Assembly: GCA_018340375.1 (NCBI GenBank)
Contig: JAFFJZ010000020.1
Coordinates: forward strand, 2,170,001-2,234,000
Direction of reading: 5' to 3'
Length of the DNA: 64,000 nt
Source: Gonatopus flavifemur
Taxonomy: Eukaryota > Arthropoda > Insecta > Hymenoptera > Dryinidae
Part shown: positions 11,529 through 21,247 of the stretch, one piece after another
How the letters are laid out: each line of letters starts with the position of its first letter
How positions within the stretch are numbered: the first letter of the stretch is position 1
Made by a program: the position numbers and the translations under genes
Notes under the pieces: model-generated
The model's database searches: none
The model's input: the letters and a program-made list of their open reading frames with translations, nothing else
Told to the model about the DNA's origin: nothing

Positions 11529-13417
11529 TCATGGTTGTCCATTTGGCCACCATACTCTGTTTTGTTCATCGTTAGAGTACCTTTTGATGAGCACTTCATT
11601 ATCGGATCCTATCAAAAACCCATGGTTTTTCAGAATCTCAGGTACAGGTTGGGCATTCTCGAATCGTTTGTTGAGTTTCCGTCTCATCTTTTCGTGAAAT
11701 ACTTTATCATAGTACATGATGCTTATAGTGTCAAAATGACTCTTTGCCCAGCTGTAGAGTTTTTGGGGCGTCAATATAGCATTTTGAGGTTCGGCAGTCA
11801 GACTCGCTCTGTATGCTTCTCTTTTGAAAGTAGCACCGATCCCGTCACCAGCACCTTTACCATGAGCAGTTGCACTGTGATGCCATTCAGCGCCAGTATT
11901 GGAATCTTCTTTGTGATGAACTAAATTCGCGATTTGAAATTTATTTTTGAAGTGCTGCTTTGCTCCGTCACTGGTATAAATAATCTTCTTCACTTTTCTC
12001 ACATTGCGTTGAATTTGAGGAATTAACAAGGTCTGGATAGCATAAACAGCGGAAGTGTCGTGTTTTAAAGTTTCAGATAAGAATACATAACTCTTGTGCT
12101 TAATATCGCGCCCTTCCTTATAATAATGAATGGCAGGGAACACAGTGCATTGGTCGTCATTGAAATGAAATGCTTGTGAGGCATCCTGGCGAACATATGC
12201 GTAGTTCTCAGAAAAATCAAACGTAACCAGTACTTCGCCATCGCGAAGATTGTGTTTTCGTTCTTGGAGATAAATGAATGAGGTTTAAGGATTGTCAGTT
12301 TTGTACACAATTCAAGTATAAAATCATCAATTTCCATTACTTCTGTTTGTAGAGTTGAACGATCCGTTGCTGTCCAAACTGAATATTGAATATCTGTGAG
12401 GAATGAATTCTCCAGTAGATTATGTAATTTCTCCGAGAACTGCGAAACTCCTGGACAGTCATCACATGCGTCTAGATAACAATCAGCACGAGGTCTCTCA
12501 CAAACAATTTCATTGAGGCAGTCTTTGTAATTAGTTAGTGGCTTTTATGTATTCAACGTCAGCTTTTTAATTCCAATTGCATCCAACATCAATGTCGGAT
12601 TTTGATGTATTGTGCAAACACAAACTGAATGTGTTCCACAAGCCCCAGGTAGTATGCAATTTTTTGGTCTCAGTTAAGCGAACGCGCTGAAGCAAATAAT
12701 ATGTTCTGGGTGAGACTGTTTGAATACGGTATAAAGTTCTTTCAAACCCATCAGTAAGAGATGTTTCTGTTTCAGCGTTCGCTCCCCATCAATTTTCACA
12801 GAAACGACATCTTTCGATGCAGGCATTATCCTGCTATTCATGTCACTCGTATAAAATCCATGTACTTCTTCTAAAGTTGTTTGAGAGAGTTTTCTTCCTT
12901 CCCTTGCAATACTATTGGGTAGAATGCCAGCTTTCATCTTCAATTCCTTTGATTGGTTGGCCAATTATCGCGTTGTAACAAATTCTTGGGTGATTTTCCT
13001 CGTACTCCAAGATGATGGGGCGATAGTTAAACTTTGTAATTTCAATGGATTGTTGGGTTCCAAGGTTGAAAATTTCTCCTTGAGCTCATCCAGCAATCCT
13101 TCCAGTTCAATTTCTCTGTTCGTGCGTGTATCATTGAGACCTTCGTGTGTCTCATTCTCCAATTGAACATCCATTCTCATAGAACTCCCAATACTACAAA
13201 TATTTTCACCGCTATCATTTGATTCATGAACCACATCGTCATTTTGTAATTTGTCCGATGAACCCTTTTTTATACATGCAGCACAAATCCTCGAATTCGC
13301 GCATAAGTCAGGAAATTGCTGTAACATAACCTCCGATATCTTTCGTAAATTTCTACCAACATGCCCGGCAGTTTTGAACGGATTTGCACATCGGTCCGTT
13401 CGAAGAATTCGCGGCAT
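11529..13417 (-). pseudogene. Decayed TE-associated protein of the 'DFSENY / SDGA' arthropod family
   Basis: Translating down the minus strand gives one protein of roughly 620 residues, broken by three in-frame TAA codons (near 12966, 12674 and 12549) and one frameshift near 12255. From the start (13417) there is a Cys-containing segment (ICAACIKKG), a block resembling a helical linker (KAGILPNS), a Cys/His-rich region (CGTHSVCVCTIHQN, then CDDCPG), and after the frameshift an RNase-H-like stretch with VTFDFSENYAYVRQDASQ, YTSDGAKQHFKNKF, LVHHKED..AEWHHSATAHGK and GDGIGATFKREA. I recall these motifs from many uncharacterised arthropod and cnidarian proteins that behave like transposon genes. 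The D/D/H-E-rich spacing suggests a nuclease or transposase fold, which is inference. It faces away from the RAG1-like gene. The last 200 codons (12143-11529) are open. Confidence 0.7.
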
Positions 13418-13690
13418 CGTGTATTAGATGATCAGATGAATCAGATGAAAATATGCGAACTCCTAGTACGATTTTATAAGTTGAAACACAAAAACTTTGA
13501 GGTTTAAACGTCGCGAACATTCATAAAGTAACAATGTAAAACGATAAATAACAGGAGACGAGAAAAACAATTGACGTTACAATGAAACCACATGAAATTA
13601 GGTGCAGACATTACTGAACAATACACTGTCAGTTGACAAGAATCGATTTCACGCATTTATTCGTTTATTTTCAGCTGATTTATTCGACAT
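13418..13690. other. Short spacer between inverted copies of the second gene
   Basis: Non-coding spacer between the 5' end of the minus-strand pseudogene (13417) and its plus-strand partial copy (from about 13690). It could hold a bidirectional promoter, but no motif is clear. Confidence 0.4.
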
Positions 13691-14200
13691 TCTAATATAC
13701 GAAGCCGCGAATTCTTCAAAGAAGCCAATGATTTATTCACTTAAAACAGCCGCACACAATGGTAGAAATTCGCGAAAGATATCGGAGGTTAAGTTACAGG
13801 AATTTCCTGACTTATACGCGAATTCCAGAATTTAAGCTACATGTATGGAAGAAGGTTCATCGTACAAATTACGAGATGACAAGGTGGTTGATGAATTGAA
13901 TGATAGAGGAGGAAATATTGAAAGTATTGAGAGTTCGATTGTCCAGGAGTTTCGCAGGTTTCGGAGAAATTACATCTACTGGAGAATTCATTGATCACAG
14001 GTATTCAATATTCAGTTTAGACGGCAACGGATCGTTCAACTCTACAAACAGTAATGATGAAAATTGATAATTTTATACAACAGTTGTGCAATAGACTGAC
14101 AATACTCAAACCTCATTCATTTATGTCTGAGCGACAGAATCATTTCATCCAGGAACGGAAACACAATCTTCGCGATGGCGCACAGTGGTCGTTTTTCCCA
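13690..14200 (+). pseudogene. Inverted, internally deleted copy of the 13417-12230 region
   Basis: On the plus strand the sequence repeats the 5' part of the neighbouring pseudogene: 'gccgcgaattcttc' (13705), 'ggtagaaattcgcgaaagatatcggaggtta' (13760-13792), 'aatttcctgacttatacgcgaattcc' and later 'ttcaactctacaaacag' and 'aaacctcattcatttatgtc'. Compared with the minus-strand gene the middle (KIDGERTL... to the Cys/His region) is missing. Frames are short and broken, so it is a dead fragment forming an imperfect palindrome with its partner. Confidence 0.75.
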
Positions 14201-15160
14201 ATCTAGCTGGACAAAAGTCTAAAAATCAAAGTCTTCCAATGGATTAAATGAACATTCGTATGTCATTTAGGATAGTTGTGAACACGATAAAATTGATGAT
14301 CAACAGTCAGAAGTTTGCTAATCATGTCCAAATGTGCATGTTCCAATCACTCATTTTTGCGTTTGTTCGTTCTCGGTTTTTCAATGAAAAAAGTCTACAT
14401 TGTGTTTTACCTAATACGCGTCGGAAAACGATTCAAGTGGTATGCTATCATGTTGAGTAGTGAAAATACATCGTCTTTAACATAATTTTCATGGTGGAAG
14501 TGGGAAAAATTAGTTTGATTCTTTCCTCGTTCATCATATAGTGAACCCATTTATACCTTTACTGAAATAACATAATTTCAACTTTAATGGACTATAACTT
14601 TTCCTATCCGGCCTTATCCGACAAACGGGAAAAAGGAGTCGAAAGTGTGAACAATTCTGAATCGTTTCGTTCGAATTCCAAGTGCGTCTAAGTGCGTCTC
14701 AGGATTTGGTGAATGTTTTTCCAAATTCTCTCTGTCCTCGCTTGTCCTTTCGCCAATTCGTTTGATTTTATTAGCCACATTTTATTCTGTATGCAAAACA
14801 TTTTTTTTCTTTAATTGGAATTTCTTACAGACAAATGATTTTCAATGATATTTGAGTGATAAAATTGATTAGGTATCACTTTCTTTTAGAATACTGACGT
14901 TTTGTCTCTTGGTTTGGCTCCGGTATCGCTCTGTCAATGTGTTTTTCCTTATAATTCCTATATGTTCATTATTGTGGACCTCATATAATAAAAATGCATG
15001 AATTTCATAATGATTTGGAGTTTGTCAAGCAGTCGGCGTGGAGTTAGCAACAAACGACGACTGGACGAGATTACACTTTCGTTTTATTTGTTAGTGACGC
15101 GACTGTCCTATCTTAAGAAGTTGTAATTTCTGAACTTTTGGTATAATCACTGTAATGTCA
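14201..15160. other. Upstream region of the RAG1-like gene
   Basis: About 950 bp without a convincing coding sequence; a 70-codon frame at 14248-14460 has no recognisable features. The promoter of the downstream gene should lie here, but I see no definite core element. Confidence 0.4.
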
Positions 15161-15166
15161 ATCCTG

Positions 15167-15220
15167 GTAAGTTGTAATTCGCAAGCAATAATCTATTCAT
15201 TGTTTTTTTCAATATTTTAG
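15167..15220 (+). other. Probable 54-bp 5'-UTR intron of the RAG1-like gene
   Basis: CTG|GTAAGT at 15164-15172 is a consensus donor. A T-rich tract ending 'tttttttcaatattttag' (to 15220) is a consensus acceptor, 30 bases before the ATG at 15251. The intron would be purely untranslated. Confidence 0.5.
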
Positions 15221-15250
15221 TACATATTCTCATTCCGTTCTATCAGAATA

Positions 15251-17227
15251 ATGTCTATCACCAAGAGAGAGCTGTTTGATGTGTGGTATTCCGAAAGAGA
15301 GGCGTCCAAGAAATTTGATGCGGTGTTGCGATATGTAAAAGGAAAAACGTCAGTGTCGGGAAACTCAACCCATGTTTCTGAATGTGTACTGCAAATTATA
15401 AACAATTTTCTGAGCCATTTGCGGGACAAATGGAAAAAGTGCTATCGGTCGAAACAAAAATTCGAACAACGTTTTTCTGAATGGCTAGATTCAACGATCA
15501 ATTTTTTTCCTGAACCAAGTGGTCAACAGAGCTCTATAGGGAGACCGTCCAAAGAATTCCAGAATTTGAGTGAGAAATCGAAAAAAAGAAGAATTAAAAA
15601 CTTGCTGGATAATCATACTACAGAAAAATTGACGTTTGCAACTTGCTCGAATTTGTATACTACTGGTAAAAGAGACGCATCTTCAGTTTCAAAAAAGATT
15701 ACAGAAAGCTCTCCCACCAGAGCAACAAAAATCAAACATGCATTTGAGACCCCAAATGTGAAACCAGAAACTTATTCACCCGAAGAAGGTCTTGCTTTGT
15801 ATATAGATGGACGTTTCTCCAAAAATAGCTACATCCTGATGCAACAAGGAGCTAAAAATCGGAAAGCCAATATATATCCAAGTTATGAAAACATCTTGGT
15901 GTCAAAAAAAGAATGTTATCCATCAAACAACAGTATAAGTATCACAGAATTTTCAGCAGAAATTCGACTTCAAGCCATAGTGGATCATACGTCATCAAGA
16001 TTATGCCTCGCTCTGAAAGATATTTTAGAAAGCGTATGTGGAAATTCACAATCAGATCTTGTTTTATTGTATAAATGGGGAGCTGATGGAAGTGGGGGAC
16101 AATCTATGTATAAAATTCGTATTCAAAATGAGAAAGACCGTGAAAAAACAGACGGGAATCTATATGTAGTTTGCATTAGGCCTCTTCGATTACAAACGAA
16201 AGATGGAAATACCATAATCTGGAATAATCGTCGGGCTTCGTCTACAAGATTTTGCCGACCAGTGAAACTCATTTTTGAAAAGGAAACCCCTGATTTAATT
16301 CGAAAAGAAATTTCGGGAATAGAAAGTCAGATCGAAGGGCTTTCTCCGACTATAGTTACCCTAGACAACATCACAGCAAAAATTGACCATCAGTTAATGC
16401 TAACTATGATCGATGGCAAAACCTTCAGCACAATCACAGAGACATCGGTTCAAACATGTAGTATTTGCAAAGTCACTCCTAAACTGATGAACAATCTCTC
16501 TTCCGTTTATGAGAGAGAGTGTGATGAGACTAGATACCATCTGGGCCTTTCATCTCTCCATGCATACATAAGATGCCTCGACTGTATGCTTCACATTGCA
16601 TATCGCATTAATATAAAGAAGTACCGGATAACAGAAAAACAGGACAAGCAAATTTTAGAGGATAATAAAAAACGTATCACCAAGGCAATTCGGCAGGAAA
16701 TGGGATTGTTAGTTGACGTTGTGAAACAAGGTTACGGAACAACTAATGACGGAAATACCGCAGCTCGATTCTTTGAGAATTTTTCAACGGCTGTTCAAAT
16801 AACAGGACTTGACGAAAATTTATTGAAGAGGTTCAACGTAATATTGAGAACCATATCAAGTGGATTTGACATTGACGTTGAGAGATTTTCTCTGTACGCC
16901 AAAGAAACAGCGGATTTATACGTGAAGTTGTATTCGTGGTACCATATGCCTTCTAGTGTGCATAGGTTACTGATTCATGGTGGGGAGATAATAAGTTCTT
17001 GTGCATTGCCTATAGGTATGATGTCAGAAGAAGCTTTAGAGGCCAGGAACAAAGATATCAGAAGATACCGAGAATCCAACACGAGAAAAATGTCTCGGCA
17101 TCAGAACATGGAAGATTTGTTACACACTTTGCTGTATTCCTCTGAACCCACATTTCTATCTTGTCTAATCGTGATAATAGGATATCTCAATTCAAAACCT
17201 GCAAACCGTTACCTGTGGAAGTGTTGA
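15251..17227 (+). CDS. RAG1/Transib-like DDE transposase, intact 658 aa
   Basis: A single uninterrupted frame. The N-terminal 200 residues are basic and probably DNA-binding, with GRPSKEFQNLSEKSKKRR at 97-114. The C-terminal two thirds follow the order of the RAG1 catalytic core. YKWGADGSGG with D279 lies where RAG1 has CDGMGD (D600). FCRPVKL (334-340) matches the CCKPLCL block. TCSICK (C403, C406) matches the zinc CxxC. SSLHAYIRC (434-442) matches the ALHCDIGNA block, and DGNTAARFF (500-508) the NGNFARKLM block. HRLLIHGGEI (H571, H576) matches the zinc HxxxxH. SEEALEARNK (E597) matches the E962 helix, followed by MSRHQNMEDLL. The residue aligned with RAG1 D708 is Tyr; D444 or D387 are possible substitutes. 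I recall this family as common uncharacterised proteins in insect genomes. It sits inside giant inverted arms opposite a decayed partner gene. A cut-and-paste transposase role is inferred. The ATG follows a probable 5'-UTR intron. Confidence 0.75.
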   Translation: MSITKRELFDVWYSEREASKKFDAVLRYVKGKTSVSGNSTHVSECVLQIINNFLSHLRDKWKKCYRSKQKFEQRFSEWLDSTINFFPEPSGQQSSIGRPSKEFQNLSEKSKKRRIKNLLDNHTTEKLTFATCSNLYTTGKRDASSVSKKITESSPTRATKIKHAFETPNVKPETYSPEEGLALYIDGRFSKNSYILMQQGAKNRKANIYPSYENILVSKKECYPSNNSISITEFSAEIRLQAIVDHTSSRLCLALKDILESVCGNSQSDLVLLYKWGADGSGGQSMYKIRIQNEKDREKTDGNLYVVCIRPLRLQTKDGNTIIWNNRRASSTRFCRPVKLIFEKETPDLIRKEISGIESQIEGLSPTIVTLDNITAKIDHQLMLTMIDGKTFSTITETSVQTCSICKVTPKLMNNLSSVYERECDETRYHLGLSSLHAYIRCLDCMLHIAYRINIKKYRITEKQDKQILEDNKKRITKAIRQEMGLLVDVVKQGYGTTNDGNTAARFFENFSTAVQITGLDENLLKRFNVILRTISSGFDIDVERFSLYAKETADLYVKLYSWYHMPSSVHRLLIHGGEIISSCALPIGMMSEEALEARNKDIRRYRESNTRKMSRHQNMEDLLHTLLYSSEPTFLSCLIVIIGYLNSKPANRYLWKC

Positions 17228-17619
17228 ATTTACTGCGTGAACCTGATATTGGACAATCACATGCTTCTCCAACATCTGAATGAGGAATAAATAAGAGTTG
17301 ATTTCTAAGGCATTTGGAAATTTCACCAGTTTTTTGTAAGTTGCTGCTTCATCTTCAAGATTGATGTTCAATAAAATACATTTCATCTTATTCGGAAGTG
17401 AATCAAAAATTCCATTTCGCTTTCTTCCTGTTCATCATTCCTATTTATCGCTGTAAGGATTGATAATGAGTGAATATTTGTTTTTTTGAGAGTTTCCACG
17501 CAAAGTTGAGAAAAAAACAAATGTTTCAACGATGAAAATTGGGATAATAACAGTGATTCGAACAATGAGGTATGTAGAACCCTAGTGTGGCGCTTTTGTT
17601 TCATTTAGATAGTGTGGTA
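17228..17619. other. 3' flank of the RAG1-like gene
   Basis: Non-coding. It includes AATAAA-like signals (17287 'ggaataaataag', 17369 'caataaaat') suitable for polyadenylation shortly after the stop. Confidence 0.4.
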
Positions 17620-18440
17620 TCCTGAAGTTGCAAAATTCTGAGTCCAGATTGAATTTATGCGACCCCAAAACCCCATGATAGTAAGTTTCAAGCGGATATC
17701 AACCGTTTTTGAATTTGTGTCCGTTATATTGAAACCGCCATGTTGAATTTCGAATTTCTGACTCCACATTTGGATTCTGCGACCCCAAGAACCTTGCCAT
17801 TAGTGAGTTTCAAACGGATATCAACGATTTTCGAATTTTTGTCCGCCATATTGAATCCGCCATTTCGAATTTCGGATTTCACACTCCAGATTCGAATTCT
17901 GCGACTCCAAAAACTCCTTGAAAGTGAGTTTCAAGCGGATATCAACCATTTTTTTCCATTTTTGTCCGCCATATTGGATCCGCCATTTTGAATTCCGGAA
18001 TTCTGAGTCCAGATTTGGATTCTGTGACCCCGAAAACCTCCAGGTACTAAGTTTCAAGCAGATATCAACCATTTTTGAACTTTTTTCCGCCATATTCAAT
18101 CCGCCTTTTTGAATTCCGGAATTCTGAGTCCAGATTTGGATTCTGTGACCCCAAAAAACCCCAAGTACTGAGTTTCAAGCAGATATCAACCATTTTTGAT
18201 TTTTTGTCCGCCATATTGAATCCGCCATTTCGAATTCCGGAATTCTGAGTCCAGATTTGGATTCTGTGACCCCAAAAACCCCCAGGTACTAAGTTTCAAG
18301 CAGATATCAACCATTTTTGAATTTTTGTCCGCCATTTTGAATTTCGAAGTTCTGACTCCAGATTCGGATTCTGTGACCCCAAAAACCCCCCCATACCGAG
18401 TTTCAAGCGAATATGATAGAGTTTTGAATTTTGTCCACCT
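17620..18440 (+). repeat. 121-bp tandem satellite, about 6-7 units
   Basis: The phrase TCCGCCATATTGAATCCGCC recurs near 17720, 17842, 17965, 18088, 18209 and (variant) 18329, a period of about 121 bp. Each unit has 'gaattctgagtccagatttgg' and 'ctgtgaccccaaaaacc' blocks. It is the same family as the arm satellite at 10300-11070, in the opposite orientation. Apparent open frames of 60-100 codons are repeat translations. Confidence 0.92.
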
Positions 18441-18446
18441 AGATTG

Positions 18447-18780
18447 GGAAAAACGACCACTGTGTGGCGAAGCACCGATTACGTTTGATTTTTTGAGAAT
18501 TGAGTATATGTTAGCCAGGATGCCTCAAAAGCATTTGAATTTCGATACCGAACAATGCACCATGTTTCCTGCTATTTGTTATCACAAGGACGCGATGTTG
18601 AGCACAAGAGTTACGTATTCTGATCAGAAAGTCTAAAACACAACACCTTTGTTGTTTATGCTATTCAGACTTTGTTAATTTCTCAAATTCAACGGAATGT
18701 GGGAAGAATGAATGGGATTATCCGTACCAGAGACAGAGCGAAGCAGTACTTCAAAAATAAATTCCAGGATGAGCATGATC
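18447..18780 (+). pseudogene. Second partial copy of the DFSENY-family gene
   Basis: Plus-strand sequence around 18470-18640 encodes a decayed match to the middle of the 13417-11529 gene: 'gaagcaccgattacgtttgattttt', '..gccaggatgcctcaaaagcatttgaatttcg', then 'ctgctatttgttatcacaagg'. It continues through 'cgtaccagagacagagcgaagcagtacttcaaaaataaattcc' (the SDGAKQHFKNKF block) to 18780, where the right inverted arm begins. Frameshifts make it non-functional. Confidence 0.7.
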
Positions 18781-20784
18781 AGGCCCCAAATAATTCTTGA
18801 AATCAATATAATATTTGATCCGATCATATAAAATGTGCTTGCGGATCATTGAACGTGGTGCGTTCGTTCTGGTTCCCGGAATCTGACCTCAGGTTCATAA
18901 TGAACGACCAGAACTTCCTCGGAACAAAGATTTACGTCAGAGGACGGATGATTCCTCATATCCAGACCATCATATCGAATTTTCCATTCATAATTCCGAG
19001 AATCCGGATTCGAATGTCTATCAGCGACCCCAAAAATCTCAGTATGACATTGTTTCCACAAATTCAAGCGATTTATAATTCTTCCGAGCGCCATATTGGA
19101 TCCGCTATTTGTAATTCCGGAGATCTGAGTTCGGATTCGTCATCAGCGACCCGAAAAACCCCCTTTCCACATGTTTGAAAAAAATTCGGAGCTATTTTGA
19201 ATTTCCGGCCGCCATATTGGGTCCGCCATTTGCAATTTCAGTATTCCAACCGCATGCAATTGATCCGGGAAGCTCGAATTACATGCCCCAATCCACAGAA
19301 CTATCCAACACCCACGTATCATATTCCTAGGACTGGTTTTGATCATTCTCAACACGTTTCCCCTTCGTTTCAGCCGCCATATTGGCGAAATGACCGCCAT
19401 GTCCAAAAAACAGCATACGGCAATAAAAAGTAGACACTTCAACGAAAATTTTGATTGGTCTCCGAGATCTCTATCCTCAGAATTGAGATGTGCAGGGGGG
19501 GGGGTGGCCGATTTCACAAAGAATGCCCCATATTCAAATAGAATTAAAATTTCTACTTCTTGATCTTGCGAATCTTACATGCCACTTCAGTTTTTGTGAC
19601 GCTTTCAATGACAAATTTTTCAGATTCTGAAAAGTTTCTACATACTAATTGATTTTTATCAGGGATTGGTGTGAAACAATGATACTGTCGAGTCCATGTT
19701 GAAGTTTTTGCAGTAACATATCGTGGTTTTAAGAATTCTTCGTTTATTTTATGCTCTTCTTTGGAACAAAATTCAAAGTTGATGTTTTTGAAAAAAGTTT
19801 TAGCTGTAAATACAGCGTGTAAATGACAAACATATCTCATCACCAAAATTGCTTTTTGAATGGGCTAAAACTTTTTTCAAAAACATCAACTTTGAATTTT
19901 GTTCCAAAGAATAGCATAAAATAAACGAAGAATTTTTAAAAGCACGATATGTCACTGCAAAAACTTTAAAATGGACTCGACAGTGTCATTGTTTCACACC
20001 AATCCCTGATAAAAATCAATTAGTATGTAGAAACTTTTCAGAATCTGCAAAATCTGTCATTGAAAGCGTCACAAAAACTAAAGTAGCATGTAAGATTCGC
20101 AAGGTTAAGAAGTAGAAAATTTCAATTCTATTTGAACATATATGATAAAAAAAAATAATAATGATAATAGAAAGGATTACTGAAAAAAATTGATCCTCTA
20201 ACTATGTTTTGTTTCAATCAGATAATAAAATAATATTATCAACATTCCCTGTTTCCATAAAAAAATGCATGCAAATGATTCATTAACAGCGCGCGACGTC
20301 CAGTACACTCTGCTGCGCGTCGAAGAGCGATGTTAACAAATGCAAGTTGTTCTTTACCTAATGCGAGTTACCAACTTTTTTTTCACTCATTTCTTCGAAA
20401 TTGAATAAGGAATCGAAATATGTAAAAATCATTGTCGTAACTGATGGAGAAGTACATGTAATTTCTAATTATTTATAACTTTCATGAATTTGTTTAAACA
20501 AATTGCGTGCTGTGCGAATTCTGAAAATATGTTCTCAAAGGGTTATTCTTTCTCGACTCACTCAACGAATTTCATGAGGATTCGTCGAGCCAATCAGGAG
20601 AAAATGAGTTTTTTATAAAATGTGGGGAAAAAATTATATTGTTAATAACTTTGAAAAAACTTGAAATTCCGAAAAAAGAAAAAATACGGGTCTTTTATTT
20701 TTCAAAGTACTATCGAGGTATGTAGATTATTTTTGAATATTTCAATCATCGATTTTTAGGTGGCCCGCTTCAAGGATTTTGTCT
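18781..20784. repeat. Right inverted arm of the giant unit
   Basis: Reverse complement of 9386-11264. Two length differences are clear: only about two satellite units (18990-19230) instead of seven, and an extra 0.6-kb foldback at 19531-20145 that the left arm lacks at the equivalent site (near 10020-10030). Confidence 0.9.
19531..20145. mobile_element. 0.6-kb foldback inserted in the right arm only
   Basis: The two halves (about 19535-19846 and 19862-20143) are inverted copies; the outer ends read TATTCAAATAGAATTAAAAT and its inverse. The left arm is continuous across this point, so this is an insertion after the arms formed, or a loss from the left. A 97-codon frame (19846-19553, -) is open in one half and broken in the other; it may be a captured coding fragment (VCHLHAVF..., KSATxxxTxV region) but I do not recognise it. 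Confidence 0.75.
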
Positions 20785-20789
20785 CTCAT

Positions 20790-21247
20790 TCGTTCTCATC
20801 CATTCGTATTCTTCGATATGTTATAGTGCTGATTAGAAAATAGTGTATCCAATCAGTACTTCGCTTGGACAATGTTCTGATTGAATCCCATTCAATAGTC
20901 GTCATAGCCTCTTCGAAATAATTGTGGTCACATTCCTATTCAATCTCATTCCCCAATCTGTTCCCTTATCCTAGGTCGAATACTGATTCATTTCCATTCC
21001 TCGATTCATCATCATTCCCCATTCTTCTCATCCATAAATATCCTAGATTCCCATGCTCAATCCACCGATCGATCCTAATTGGATTACTATCAGTGAGACA
21101 CCCATTGAATCCTATAAAATTCTAGGTAAAAATTCAAATGTTTGAATGGCTATTGCTTCCAGGAATATGAATGCGTATCAACCGTATCAAATCCGATGAA
21201 ATTTTTCTTTCCATTTTCGTATACATGAGTGTCGTTTATTTCGCCTG
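20790..21247. other. Non-coding spacer
   Basis: Pyrimidine-rich sequence with degenerate 'CATTC/AATCC' repeats similar in style to 280-1660. No gene. Confidence 0.5.

Larger units (their letters stand above)
9386..20784. mobile_element. Giant 11.4-kb terminal-inverted-repeat unit with RAG1-like gene
   Basis: The outer 1.9-2.0 kb at each side are inverted copies: left arm 9386-11264, right arm 18781-20784. The outer ends read GAGACAAAATTCTTAAAGCG on the left and, in reverse complement, AGACAAAATCCTTGAAGCGG on the right. CTCAT stands immediately outside both ends (9381-9385 and 20785-20789), compatible with a 5-bp target duplication, though the edge is ambiguous by one base. The interior carries an intact RAG1/Transib-like gene, a decayed second gene on the opposite strand, two partial copies of the latter and a 120-bp satellite array. 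Whether the whole unit moves as one element is inference. Confidence 0.6.

Noticed and set aside
15251..17227. Host RAG1 immune gene
   Set aside because: The context is transposon arms in an insect-like genome; there is no RING domain or RAG2-like neighbour, so a transposon origin is far more likely.
17620..18440. Possible gene of about 90-100 codons on both strands
   Set aside because: The frames are produced by a 121-bp tandem repeat, a period not divisible by three, and do not persist across units.
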